Positions 44,123 through 52,665 of a stretch of 64,000 nt of DNA are shown here, in pieces. Source of the stretch: Anaerolineae bacterium (lineage in GTDB: Bacteria; Chloroflexota; Anaerolineae; Promineifilales; Promineifilaceae). The position numbers were made by a program, and so were the translations under genes. The notes under the pieces are model-generated. The model did no database searches, had not been told where the DNA came from, and worked only from the letters and a program-made list of their open reading frames with translations. Within the stretch, counting starts at the first letter, position 1, and each line of letters begins with the position of its first letter. The stretch covers positions 112,235 to 176,234 of the forward strand of contig JAHDWJ010000012.1 in the NCBI GenBank assembly GCA_023384415.1, in the 5' to 3' direction.

Positions 44123-44151
44123 ATTATACCAACCCCCTGGATGGTTGACAA
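44123..44151 (-). promoter_or_regulatory. sigma-70 promoter of the 524-residue gene
   Basis: TTGTCA (44151-44146) and perfect TATAAT (44128-44123), spaced 17 nt, about 46 nt before the GTG. Confidence 0.82.
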
Positions 44152-44284
44152 AGACATGACTGCATTCCAGAGTATGATGACTCTTTTGCGCCATTCAAAA
44201 AGGGGCAGGGGTGCGGTACAGAAACAGAGAATCACCCATCACACCATACCGGAAACAGTTGCCAAAATATGAGAAAACACCTTT

Positions 44285-44476
44285 TTAATGGGTTGAGACA
44301 TTATCTTCTGGCCCCTTTTTATCCTCATTATTATCTTGCCCTTCACGTAATCCTTCGCGGAAAGAGCGAATACCTCGGCCTAATTCACTGCCGATTTTAC
44401 TGATTCGCCCAACCCCAAAAACAAGGATGACGATTACCAAAATGATCACCCATTCCCACCCACCTAAAGTTGCCAT
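44285..44476 (-). CDS. tatA: TatA/E-type twin-arginine translocase subunit
   Basis: A 63-residue protein with a short N-terminal membrane helix (WEWVIILVIVILVFGVG), the FG motif in VFGVGRI, an amphipathic helix (ISKIGSELGRGIRSFREGLREG) and a charged tail. TatA oligomerises to form the pore that carries folded proteins with RR signal peptides. AGGAG precedes the ATG at 44476. The TatC partner is not in the window. Confidence 0.92.
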   Translation of the reverse strand: MATLGGWEWVIILVIVILVFGVGRISKIGSELGRGIRSFREGLREGQDNNEDKKGPEDNVSTH

Positions 44477-44548
44477 GATTAAATCTCCTTAAATGATAAC
44501 TATCCCGTAGTTGGAAAGGCACACATCGGAATAGATAGTTCGTATCAA

Positions 44549-44577
44549 TATCAGGTCTGTTGATTGCTAACCTGATA
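44549..44577. repeat. 8-bp inverted repeat upstream of tatA
   Basis: TATCAGGT (44549-44556) pairs with ACCTGATA (44570-44577). With surrounding CGTATCA/TGATACG words it could be an operator or leader hairpin. Confidence 0.5.
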
Positions 44578-44716
44578 CGAGCATTTTATAGCAATGTAGT
44601 TAGGAATGACAACTGATACTCATTATAGCAGCAGGGGTGTATAGTCACGTTTGACTTAATAATCTGACAAAGCTCTGCTACCTGGCGGGTCTGAGCCACG
44701 ATTTATGGGTATACTC

Positions 44717-44959
44717 ATCGCCGTCAGCAATTCTCAATTTAGAACCCATTGTGTGGTAGGGGTGGGACAGGCGGACACCATCTGAGTCGAGCGATTCAAC
44801 CTTGTTCCCGCCTGTCTCACCCCTTTTGTCCCTGTTTTAGCCCAAGCGGGGCAAGACAGGTGGGAACGGAACGGTCTCGTTTGACCAAAACTGTAGCCCA
44901 CCTGTCCCGCCCGCCTCTACATTCATTTCTGGGCAAATTGAGAATTGCTGTATCGCCGT
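44717..44959. mobile_element. MITE-like element, 227 bp, with 16-bp terminal inverted repeats and 8-bp target duplication
   Basis: CAGCAATTCTCAATTT (44725-44740) and AAATTGAGAATTGCTG (44935-44950) are perfect reverse complements. The element is bounded by the direct repeat ATCGCCGT (44717-44724 and 44952-44959; one extra T on the right). Inside are two more dyads: GGGTGGGACAGGCGG with CCGCCTGTCTCACCCC, and GACAGGTGGG with CCCACCTGTC. There is no transposase, so movement would need one in trans. It lies 66 bp before the transglycosylase start and contains no octamer. Confidence 0.85.
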
Positions 44960-45025
44960 GGATCCCGTTGCCCCGATGAGCTGGGTTTGTTAGAATGGCT
45001 ATTGGTAATGGTTAAGGAGAGATCA

Positions 45026-46036
45026 ATGAGGCAGGGATTGATGGAGCATGCCACCTCTGGTCGTGTAAGACAATCGGTCAGGTTGTTCCTGGTATTGGGA
45101 GCTTTTTGGGGATGGCTGCAAGGGTCAACCGGTGCGGCCGCGTTTCCTTCTTTGGCACAAGCGCATACCCATACGCAGCAAACTCAACCTAAAGAACAGA
45201 TCCTCTCCCCCTTCTGGCCACCGTTGATTCAGCAGTGGGGTGAAGAGATTAAACCTTATGCTGATATTTATGGGCTAGACCCAGATTTAATCGCCGCTGT
45301 TATCAATGCCGAATCTAACGGTGTCCCTGATCTGGTAAGCCGGGCTGGGGCAGTGGGGTTGATGGGAGTCTTGCCTTCTGGCCCTGGCATGGAGTGGCGA
45401 CCAACCCCAGAAGCGTTAAAAGACCCAATTGTGAACCTCAATTGGGGCGGGGCTATCCTGGCCGATATTATTCAGCAAGCTGGGGGAGACATTGCGGCCG
45501 CGTTGGCTGCTTATAGTGGTGGCTGGGACAATGCTACCCGCCGTGTTCCCCGTGAATATGCCATTCGGGTATTGCATGAATATGGTCAAGCCATTGCCGT
45601 TCGCGCCGGTATGTCTCCAGAAATCGCTTCCCATTGGACAATCGCTATCCAGACCAACAAAGGGCATATCGCTCCCGAAGGAATGCTTTTTGGACAGCAG
45701 CCTGTGTCAGGTATTTTCATGTTTGGTGAACATATTGCTTATCAGGCCGTGACCCCAGCCGGGAAATCTTTTTACGTCAGAGCGTATGCTGTTCCGGTGG
45801 TGTTGGTGGTGCCACAACATATCCCTCAGGCCGAGTTTAGTCACCAGTACAGCCTGGACCCTCATCTCATAGCCAGGGTAGGGTTGGCTGATGGCAAAGG
45901 GGCACCGCAAAATGCCTATCTCATTTTGGCCTGCCTGCCCAGCCTCAGACGCCTGCGCGGCCAATTAAGTACCCGCTGGTTTGCCCCGTCTGGCTGCCCA
46001 ACGTGGTACCGGCAGACAGTGAGTAGTGAGCAATAA
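45026..46036 (+). CDS. secreted lytic transglycosylase (SLT, GH23-like)
   Basis: A 336-residue secreted enzyme. The start MRQGLMEHATSGRVRQSVRLFLVLGAF is basic followed by a hydrophobic signal segment. The SLT core contains DPDLIAAVINAESNG with catalytic Glu96, RAGAVGLMGVLPSG, NLNWGGAIL and IAAALAAYSGGWDNATR. It would cut peptidoglycan between MurNAc and GlcNAc. AAGGAGA lies 5 nt before the ATG. The last residues (VSSEQ) come from intergenic filler ('gtgagtagtgagcaataag'), so the original end was probably a little earlier. Confidence 0.87.
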   Translation: MRQGLMEHATSGRVRQSVRLFLVLGAFWGWLQGSTGAAAFPSLAQAHTHTQQTQPKEQILSPFWPPLIQQWGEEIKPYADIYGLDPDLIAAVINAESNGVPDLVSRAGAVGLMGVLPSGPGMEWRPTPEALKDPIVNLNWGGAILADIIQQAGGDIAAALAAYSGGWDNATRRVPREYAIRVLHEYGQAIAVRAGMSPEIASHWTIAIQTNKGHIAPEGMLFGQQPVSGIFMFGEHIAYQAVTPAGKSFYVRAYAVPVVLVVPQHIPQAEFSHQYSLDPHLIARVGLADGKGAPQNAYLILACLPSLRRLRGQLSTRWFAPSGCPTWYRQTVSSEQ

Positions 46037-46112
46037 GCAGTCAGTAGTTGGCCATCAGCACACCCCCGCCCCTCGTGTCTTCCAATCTCCAGGCTTTTAA
46101 TCTCTCATTCTC

Positions 46113-46859
46113 ATGCCAACCCCGTTTATGCACTTACAGATGGCCGAATGGATTCGTGAAGATGGACGACTTCGCGGCCGCGCCCGTACCCTGGTAGAAC
46201 AAGAGTGGCCGGCTTTCTACCTGGGCAACATCGCCCCGGATGTCAACGCCATCGCTCCAGAGATCAGCCGGCGTACCACCCATTTTTACAACATTCCGCC
46301 GGCCCCAGATGAGTGGGGCTACCCCGATATGTTCCACGCTTACCCCCACCTGGCCGATACCCGCCGCCTTTCGGCCGCACAGGCTGTATTTATAGCGGCT
46401 TATAGCATTCATTTGCTGCTGGATGTGCGCTGGTTTCGGGAAATTTTGCGCCCTTACTTTTTTGAACAGGGGGAGTGGGTAGATAATAAGGAGCGTTTTT
46501 TAATTCATAACCTGCTGCTGACTTATCTGGATGGTTTGGCTTTTACTGCTTTGCCAAAGGAAGCCGGGGTGACACTCGCGGCCGCGACTCCCCACCATTG
46601 GCTCCCCTTTGCCCCAGATAAATCGCTCATTGATTGGCAGGAGATGGTCGCCCCACAGCTTTTGCCTGGGGGCAGCAGCCGGACAGTAGAGATTTACAGC
46701 GGCCGCATGAAAATGACCCCTGGCGAGTTTGTCGCCCACCTGGAAGATGCCGATTGGATGACCGTTCACCTGTTCCAACGGGTGCCTGTACCGCAGGTGC
46801 AGGCGATGCTCCGCGACGCTGTGGGGCAAAGTATTGAGGTAATCACCACCTTTTTGTAA
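46113..46859 (+). CDS. zinc-dependent phospholipase C-like protein
   Basis: A 248-residue protein of the Zn_dep_PLPC type (PF00882-like). The start MPTPFMHLQMAEW has a first His, then WPAFYLGNIAPDV with Asp, RRTTHFYN and AAYSIHLLLDVRWF, the His/Asp positions that bind zinc in this fold. Families of this type are hydrolases of phospholipids or related substrates; many bacterial members are unassigned. No signal peptide is seen. Its start follows a filler stretch. Three octamers are present. Confidence 0.77.
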   Translation: MPTPFMHLQMAEWIREDGRLRGRARTLVEQEWPAFYLGNIAPDVNAIAPEISRRTTHFYNIPPAPDEWGYPDMFHAYPHLADTRRLSAAQAVFIAAYSIHLLLDVRWFREILRPYFFEQGEWVDNKERFLIHNLLLTYLDGLAFTALPKEAGVTLAAATPHHWLPFAPDKSLIDWQEMVAPQLLPGGSSRTVEIYSGRMKMTPGEFVAHLEDADWMTVHLFQRVPVPQVQAMLRDAVGQSIEVITTFL

Positions 46860-46915
46860 TCAGTGAGCAGTCATTAGTTAGCCGTAAGCCGTAGACCGCC
46901 CACCGCCCACTGACT
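46860..46915. repeat. iterated 'AGTGAGCAGTCA' filler
   Basis: Near-repeats CAGTGAGCAGTCATTAG and CCGTAAGCCGTAG, like the spacers at 10316 and 46015. Confidence 0.6.
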
Positions 46916-46929
46916 ACTATACTGCCAAC

Positions 46930-47020
46930 GGTCATAAACTGACATTTTCAGTGAAAGTAGAGACTCGAGATTAACCAGTCTCCAGTCTCTACTTTCCAAC
47001 TGGGATGTTCCTTTATGACC
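46930..47020. repeat. nested inverted repeat before the nucleoside kinase
   Basis: GAAAGTAGAGACT (46953-46965) pairs perfectly with AGTCTCTACTTTC (46984-46996), enclosed by GGTCATAAA (46930-46938) and TTTATGACC (47012-47020). The inner words match the insert in fdrA. Confidence 0.85.
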
Positions 47021-47056
47021 ACGCTGCGTATAACTGCCAACTTCTAACTGCTAACC

Positions 47057-48769
47057 ATGTCCATTACCCCCGCCTCTCCCCGCCAGACTGTCCAGATTCG
47101 TTTGCCTGATGGCCGGGCGTTTGATGGTCCGGTGGGGGCGACAATTGAACAGTTTATGCTCGCGGCCGCCCCTTTTCCTGGCGGCCGCATCATGGCCGCT
47201 TTGGTCAACTATAAGCTGCGGGAACTATCCCGCCCTCTCACTCAGGATGCCGAACTCATCCCTATTACCACGAGCGATTCAGATGGGATGCGAATTTACC
47301 GCCGCTCCTTGAGTTTTTTGATGATCGCGGCCGCACACGAATGTTTCCCCGATCACCATATCACTGTAGAGCACTCCCTTCCTTTTGGCGGCTACTACTG
47401 TGAGGTCAACAACGGCGCTTCATTTAGCACAACAGACCTGGCTCGCCTGGACAACCGGATGCGTGAGTTAGTCGCCGCCGATCTGCCCATTCAGCAGGTA
47501 CAGGTACCGCTAGATGAAGCCCTGTCTCTCTTTCGTAACTGGCAAGATATGGAAAAGGCTGATCTCTTTGCTAAACGGCGCAAAGATTACCTGACCCTGT
47601 ATGAGCTAAACGGGGTGCGGGATTATTTTCATGGTTTTATGGTGCCTCGTACCAGCTACCTTGATCTGTTTGCCCTGCGCCGGTATAGCAAAGGGTTCAT
47701 CTTGCAATACCCGCGCCGCTCTGATCCCACCCGATTGCAGCCGTTTGAAGATGAACCTCGGCTGGCTCAGGTGTTCCAGGAGTACAACAGTTGGTTGAGC
47801 ATCATTGGGGTGCCCAGTGTGGCTGCCTTAAACCGGGCGATTAGCAGCGGCCGCAGCCAGGAAGTCGTCCTCATTGCCGAAGCCCTGCATGATCGCCAAT
47901 TAGCCAACATCGCCAACCAGATCGCCGACCGCCGGGCCAGGGTAGTGTTGATCTCTGGCCCCACTTCTGCGGGGAAAACTACTTTTAGCAAACGGTTGGC
48001 GGTGCAGCTCATGACGCACGGCTTGCAGCCCGTTGCCATTGGCATGGATGACTATTTCATCAACCGGGAATTGACCCCTCGTGATGAAAAGGGAAATTAT
48101 GATTTTGAAACCATCGCTGCTCTTGATTTGCCCTTGTTCCAAACCCATTTGGGGCAGCTTCTCACTGGAGAGACGATTATCCAACCCCGATATAATTTCC
48201 ACACCGGGCAGCGGGAATGGGGTGGCTCATTAAACATTGGCCCAGAGCATGTACTGCTTATTGAAGGGATTCACGGGCTGAACCCGCTGCTAGTGGGAGA
48301 TATGCCCCAGCGGCAAGTGATGTACCGCATCTTTATCTCTGCCTTTACCCAGCTTAATCTGGATCGGCATAACCGCATCCCCACCACCGACACCCGGCTG
48401 CTGCGCCGGATTGTCCGGGATGCGGCTCACCGGGGGTATAGTGCTACCGATACCATCCGTCGCTGGCCCAGTGTGCGCCGGGGGGAAAAGCGGCACATTT
48501 TCCCTAACCAAAACAACGCCGATCTCTTTTTTAATTCGGCTTTGGTATATGAATTATCGGTGTTGAAATCGCTGGCTGAACCTTTGCTGCTCCAGGTGGA
48601 GTCAGGGACGTTGGAACGGGTGGAAGCGAACCGGCTGATGGCTTTTTTACAATGGTTTGATCCGTTGTCGCTTGATTATGTGCCTAATGATTCGATTTTG
48701 CGGGAGTTTGCCGGGGGGTCTATTATGGAAGCGTTTAAACCATGGCGGATTAAGACAACAACGGATTAA
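47057..48769 (+). CDS. uridine kinase-family protein with TGS and tRNA-synthetase-like editing domains
   Basis: A 570-residue fusion: an N-terminal TGS-like domain (VQIRLPDGRAFDGPVGATIEQFM), a second part related to the threonyl/alanyl-tRNA synthetase editing domain (LSFLMIAAAHECFPDHHITVEH, GGYYCEVNNG), and a kinase with P-loop SGPTSAGKTTF at 300-310, IGMDDYFINRELTPRDEKGNYDFE, QPRYNFHTGQRE and LLIEGIHGLNPLL. Similar proteins are annotated as nucleoside kinases (uridine/cytidine) in many bacteria. The editing domain's role is unclear. The start is after a short spacer with no clean ribosome site. Four octamers occur. Confidence 0.9.
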   Translation: MSITPASPRQTVQIRLPDGRAFDGPVGATIEQFMLAAAPFPGGRIMAALVNYKLRELSRPLTQDAELIPITTSDSDGMRIYRRSLSFLMIAAAHECFPDHHITVEHSLPFGGYYCEVNNGASFSTTDLARLDNRMRELVAADLPIQQVQVPLDEALSLFRNWQDMEKADLFAKRRKDYLTLYELNGVRDYFHGFMVPRTSYLDLFALRRYSKGFILQYPRRSDPTRLQPFEDEPRLAQVFQEYNSWLSIIGVPSVAALNRAISSGRSQEVVLIAEALHDRQLANIANQIADRRARVVLISGPTSAGKTTFSKRLAVQLMTHGLQPVAIGMDDYFINRELTPRDEKGNYDFETIAALDLPLFQTHLGQLLTGETIIQPRYNFHTGQREWGGSLNIGPEHVLLIEGIHGLNPLLVGDMPQRQVMYRIFISAFTQLNLDRHNRIPTTDTRLLRRIVRDAAHRGYSATDTIRRWPSVRRGEKRHIFPNQNNADLFFNSALVYELSVLKSLAEPLLLQVESGTLERVEANRLMAFLQWFDPLSLDYVPNDSILREFAGGSIMEAFKPWRIKTTTD

Positions 48770-48850
48770 GAAGGCAGCGGATTAAGAAAGCAATGGATTA
48801 AGAAAGCAACGGATTTTATCCGTTCATTTCCCAATCCGTTGTTGTCAATC
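48762..48850 (+). repeat. direct repeats GGATTAAGAAAGCAACGGATT
   Basis: Four degenerate copies of GGATTAAG(A)AAGCAACG follow the kinase stop, then the inverse word AATCCGTTG, so the run could fold as a hairpin and end transcription of both flanking genes. Confidence 0.75.
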
Positions 48851-48855
48851 CTCAA

Positions 48856-50295
48856 TCACCTGAGGCGAATAGCGATGTTTTTGACCTGGGTGTAGTTGTG
48901 CAGGGCATCTAACCCTTTTTCCCGGCCGAAACCGCTCTGTTTGTACCCCCCAAACGGCGTTTCTTCCCCCCCGGCAAAATATTCGTTGATGTAAATTTGC
49001 CCGGCTTTGATGCGGGTAGCTAGCCGCAGGGCGTGGTTGATGTTGTTGGTGAAGATGCCCGCTACCAGCCCGTAGTTGACCCCATTGGCGATATGTAACG
49101 CTTCTTCTTCATCCTCAAAGGTGAGAACGGTCAGCACCGGGCCAAATATCTCTTCTTGAGCCACACGGGTTTGCGGCCGCACCCCATCTAAAATCGTCGG
49201 GGCAATAAAATAGCCTCGCTCAAACTGGGCCGGCCGCTGTCCCCCCGTAACCAAAGCGGCCCCTTCCTGCTGCCCAATCTGAATATAATCCAGCACCCGC
49301 TCATACTGCTCCTGCGATACAACTGGCCCCATATCTGGACTGTCCAGACCAGGGCCAACCCGCATCTGGGCGGCCCGCTGACTTAAGCGGGCTACAAACT
49401 CCTCTTTCACCCGCTTCTCCACCAGCAGCCGTGACCCGGCGGAGCAAATCTGGCCGCTGTTGGCGTAAATCCCTTTGGCCGCCTCGGCCACGGCGATTTC
49501 CAGGTCAGCGTCGGCGAAGATGATGTTGGGGGATTTGCCCCCTAGCTCCAAGACGACTGGTTTGATGTGGGTCGCGGCCGCGTGCATAATCCGCCGCCCC
49601 GTTTCCACCGACCCGGTAAAAGTGATACTGTCAATATCCGGGTGAGTTGAGAGGGTGCCCCCTGCTTCTTCCCCGTAACCCGTCACCACATTGTACACTC
49701 CCGCCGGGAATCCCAGATCATTCATCATATCAGCCAGATAAAGAGCAGTGAGCGGGGTCTGTTCCGCCGGTTTGACGACGGCGGTATTGCCGGTGGCTAA
49801 AGCTGGGGCCACACTGCGGCCGATCATGTTGAGCGGCATATTCCAGGGGACGATATGGGCTGTTACCCCGACCGGCTCGCGCAAGGTGAAATCCACATAA
49901 TCTGGCCCCAGGGGAATAGAGTCGCCATGAAATTTATCGGCGGCCCCGGCATAATATTCAAAGTAGCGGGCGGTGCTTAACACCTCTTTGCGGGCCAGGG
50001 GGAGCGGTTTACCGCTGTCTAAAGTTTCCAGATGGGCCAATGGCTCGATCTGCTGCTCAATGGCGCGGGCCAGGTCAAAGAGCAGCCGTGCCCGCTCCTT
50101 TGGTTTAAGTTGTGACCAGGGGCCGGTGAACGCTTGACGTGCGGCCGCGACCGCCTCATGCACATCATCCTTATTCCCCCTGGCAATCTGGGCCAGTACC
50201 TCTTCCGTTGCCGGGTTGACCGTCTCAAACCACTGCCCGGAGCGGCTCGGCACCCACTCCCCGTTGATAAATAGCTGGTACGATTGTTTAAGCAT
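48856..50295 (-). CDS. aldehyde dehydrogenase (NAD-type, betaine-aldehyde-like)
   Basis: A 479-residue aldehyde dehydrogenase oxidising an aldehyde to the acid with NAD(P). Motifs are VTAHIVPWNMPLNMIGR, the catalytic Glu in VLELGGKSPNIIFADAD, the nucleophile Cys in SGQICSAGSRLLVE, and EIFGPVLTVLTFEDEEEAL and GGYKQSGFGREKGLDAL near the end. It matches the betaine-aldehyde/indole-acetaldehyde-like group; the substrate cannot be told. It is monocistronic. Three octamers are present. Confidence 0.94.
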   Translation of the reverse strand: MLKQSYQLFINGEWVPSRSGQWFETVNPATEEVLAQIARGNKDDVHEAVAAARQAFTGPWSQLKPKERARLLFDLARAIEQQIEPLAHLETLDSGKPLPLARKEVLSTARYFEYYAGAADKFHGDSIPLGPDYVDFTLREPVGVTAHIVPWNMPLNMIGRSVAPALATGNTAVVKPAEQTPLTALYLADMMNDLGFPAGVYNVVTGYGEEAGGTLSTHPDIDSITFTGSVETGRRIMHAAATHIKPVVLELGGKSPNIIFADADLEIAVAEAAKGIYANSGQICSAGSRLLVEKRVKEEFVARLSQRAAQMRVGPGLDSPDMGPVVSQEQYERVLDYIQIGQQEGAALVTGGQRPAQFERGYFIAPTILDGVRPQTRVAQEEIFGPVLTVLTFEDEEEALHIANGVNYGLVAGIFTNNINHALRLATRIKAGQIYINEYFAGGEETPFGGYKQSGFGREKGLDALHNYTQVKNIAIRLR

Positions 50296-50376
50296 ACGGC
50301 ATTCCTGGTTGATTAAAGAAACTGGGCAAAGCGGTTCTCTCCCTGAGCCATTGCTTCGACTTTGCTATTCCCAATA

Positions 50377-50401
50377 GGTATCTTCTCAATAGGTTGGGGC
50401 G
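50377..50401 (+). repeat. dispersed 25-mer (GGTATCTTCTCAATAGGTTG...)
   Basis: The 25-bp word here recurs at 18586-18610 with one mismatch and, shortened, at 18269-18285. It stands in spacers only. Confidence 0.7.
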
Positions 50402-50406
50402 ATCTT

Positions 50407-52572
50407 TCAGGGGGTATGAAATTGCAGCGCCGGGTCGCCAAGTAGGTTGTAGCTGTAGATCACATCACGGATGCTGTGATTATCGGCGTTTTCTTGTTTG
50501 CCGATTTGCAGGGCCTCACCCAATGTAGCGGCCTCACCGGTCAACAAATAGGCGAAGAAGACATCAGCTACCTGGAACTGCTGGTGCGTGGTAGTACGGC
50601 TGGATGGAGCCACGGCGGCCACGATGCCCCCATTAGGGGCGGTGAGCAAGGTTTCAGCCAGGGCGTCTACATCTGGGTGGTTAAAGTAGCCGTTGAGACA
50701 GGTGAAGGTGGTAAAGATGGGAAAGCGGCCGCGATTTCGCAAAGTTGTCGCATCAGCCGCGGTCAAAACCCGTTCTGCCCCCCACACTTCCACGCTGCCA
50801 TGCCCCACGTAATTGACCAGCCCTACCCCATCGTTAATCGCCGTCAGAATCCCTTCCCGTATATTCTCCTGCTGGGTCATGTACAACTTGTGGGGATCAA
50901 AGCCTGATTCTACCAAAGCATCGGCCAATTTATCGGAACTGGTGTCAAAATACGGCTCATTATCAGACACCAAAAGAGCGCGGCCGGCCCAGGAAAGATC
51001 ACGATCACGCTCATAAATAAGGGTTTTGGCGACCATCGTTTCTAATTGGGTTGCCGTCTGGGCGGGAAAACGGCCTAATGCGGTTTGAGGGGCGAGGGGG
51101 CCATCCGGGGGAATGACGTACCAGGCATCGCTGGCAACGTACCCCATAAAATCGGTGAACACAAGCGGACTGGGGAGCAAATCCTGGTTTTTGCCGCCGG
51201 TGAAATTGTGGAAATCATACGAGGAATCTCCCACCAGCAAAACAAAACGGGGGGCGGGGTTCCAGTTCGCAGCCGCGTACAAGAGAAACTCCCGAATCCC
51301 ATCTGGGGTAGGTCGGCCAAAACTGAACTCATCATACACTTGGGAAACATCCACCGCCAGCACCGTCAACGCCTGGTTTTGCCGATGGTCCAGCAAGGGC
51401 TGCAACGCCTGGCGGAACCCCGGTTCAGGGGCATAAATCACCAGGTAATCCACGCCTGCGGCCGCATCGGTCAGCGACAATTCCCAACGGGGGGCAAGGG
51501 TAATCTGGGGGCGGATAGCCTGAGCGGGATTCGCGGCCGCATATCGGGCATTCCTCTCATGGGCAAACAAAACCGCGCTATCCTGTATGGTCAAGTCAGT
51601 GAGCAAGACGGGTTGGTCACTATGGGAAATATCCAAGATGACCGTCTCCCCATCTGCCTGGGTCAACTGCACCGAACTCCCCTGCGGCGTAAATAGCAGC
51701 GGGCCATCGGTCAGATCAAGCGGCTGCGTATATTCCAGCCGCACCCAATCAAGGTAAACTTGTTCCCCCAACGCGCCCGTGTCGCCGGGGACATCTATCG
51801 TTACCCGGTTATCCGTTGGGCGCAGCAGAGTGCCCGCCACTGTAACCGAAATCGTCTCCTGAGATTTGCCATCCCAATAATGTTCCCCCACCTGCTCCCC
51901 ATTAAAATAAAGCAGCAGATGGTGATCCGGGTTGACATTCGATTCATTGTTCGACCAGACCCGCACCGTCAGCACAGCATCTTCGGCCAGGGGGCGGATG
52001 CCGGTCAGAGTAACCTCAGCCGTCTCTCCAGCATTGATCAGCCGGGCAAACCAGACATCCTCAGAACGGGCCAGGCTGACAAAAACATTGTTTTCTTCCC
52101 ACAGATAGGTGACGCGGCCGCGACCTTCCCCTTCCCCCTCAGTTTTGGCCGAGCGGGTCGCCATCACTGTCCCTTCCCCAGTTGTGAGCCAATAGACGGC
52201 AGGCATTTCCAGGGTCTGGGTAATGGCCTGGGCGTAGAAGTAAAGGGCCTCACCCTGAAGCCAATATGGCACTGGCTGCCCATCACGCATCAGGTTAAGT
52301 TTATCCGTTTGTAGAGAGCCAGTGAGCAGGTTCGCGGCCGCTAACTGTTCGGCAGTGACAACGGCAATACCGGATTCCCGCACCATCAAGCGCAGGGCCT
52401 GGGGGGCCATGCCATCTGGCAAAGGGGTGATAGCCGACGATTCTGAAGAGTTGGTACGGCTAATAAAGAAGATGAGAGCGGCGATAAAGAGAAGAAGAAA
52501 GCCGACTGCGGCCGCGATCAGCAATAAGGTACGTCGGCCATTGAGCCGTAATTTTTGGCGATAGGCAACCAT
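50407..52572 (-). CDS. membrane-anchored C25 (gingipain-like) peptidase
   Basis: A 721-residue surface cysteine peptidase. The start MVAYRQKLRLNGRRTLLLIAAA with LLLFIAALIFF is a signal-anchor. A 300-residue beta domain (with YFNGEQVGEHYWDGKSQETI) precedes the C25 domain: VDYLVIYAPEPGF, VDVSQVYDEFSFGRPTPDGI, VLLVGDSSYDFHNF, LGRFPAQTATQLE, catalytic His591 in NYVGHGSVEVWG and Cys625 in FTCLNGYFNHPD. Gingipains cut after Arg or Lys; specificity here is unknown. It follows another surface protein gene on the same strand. Six octamers. Confidence 0.9.
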   Translation of the reverse strand: MVAYRQKLRLNGRRTLLLIAAAVGFLLLFIAALIFFISRTNSSESSAITPLPDGMAPQALRLMVRESGIAVVTAEQLAAANLLTGSLQTDKLNLMRDGQPVPYWLQGEALYFYAQAITQTLEMPAVYWLTTGEGTVMATRSAKTEGEGEGRGRVTYLWEENNVFVSLARSEDVWFARLINAGETAEVTLTGIRPLAEDAVLTVRVWSNNESNVNPDHHLLLYFNGEQVGEHYWDGKSQETISVTVAGTLLRPTDNRVTIDVPGDTGALGEQVYLDWVRLEYTQPLDLTDGPLLFTPQGSSVQLTQADGETVILDISHSDQPVLLTDLTIQDSAVLFAHERNARYAAANPAQAIRPQITLAPRWELSLTDAAAGVDYLVIYAPEPGFRQALQPLLDHRQNQALTVLAVDVSQVYDEFSFGRPTPDGIREFLLYAAANWNPAPRFVLLVGDSSYDFHNFTGGKNQDLLPSPLVFTDFMGYVASDAWYVIPPDGPLAPQTALGRFPAQTATQLETMVAKTLIYERDRDLSWAGRALLVSDNEPYFDTSSDKLADALVESGFDPHKLYMTQQENIREGILTAINDGVGLVNYVGHGSVEVWGAERVLTAADATTLRNRGRFPIFTTFTCLNGYFNHPDVDALAETLLTAPNGGIVAAVAPSSRTTTHQQFQVADVFFAYLLTGEAATLGEALQIGKQENADNHSIRDVIYSYNLLGDPALQFHTP

Positions 52573-52665
52573 AAGCAACAATACTCTTGAACCATGAATA
52601 CCCAAATAATGGTTCATCATAACCAGCAAAACGGTTATGACAAACCAAATGTGAGCAGCAAAAAG

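Larger units (their letters stand above)
44477..45025. other. gene-free interval between tatA and the lytic transglycosylase
   Basis: No gene is supported. It contains the tatA leader with an 8-bp dyad (44549-44577), unremarkable AT-richer DNA to about 44716, then the complete MITE-like element with its target duplication (44717-44959), and finally the short leader of the transglycosylase. Confidence 0.75.

Noticed and set aside
44749-44979. 76-codon open frame inside the MITE
   Set aside because: Crosses the internal dyads and the right end; no ribosome site and no domain.
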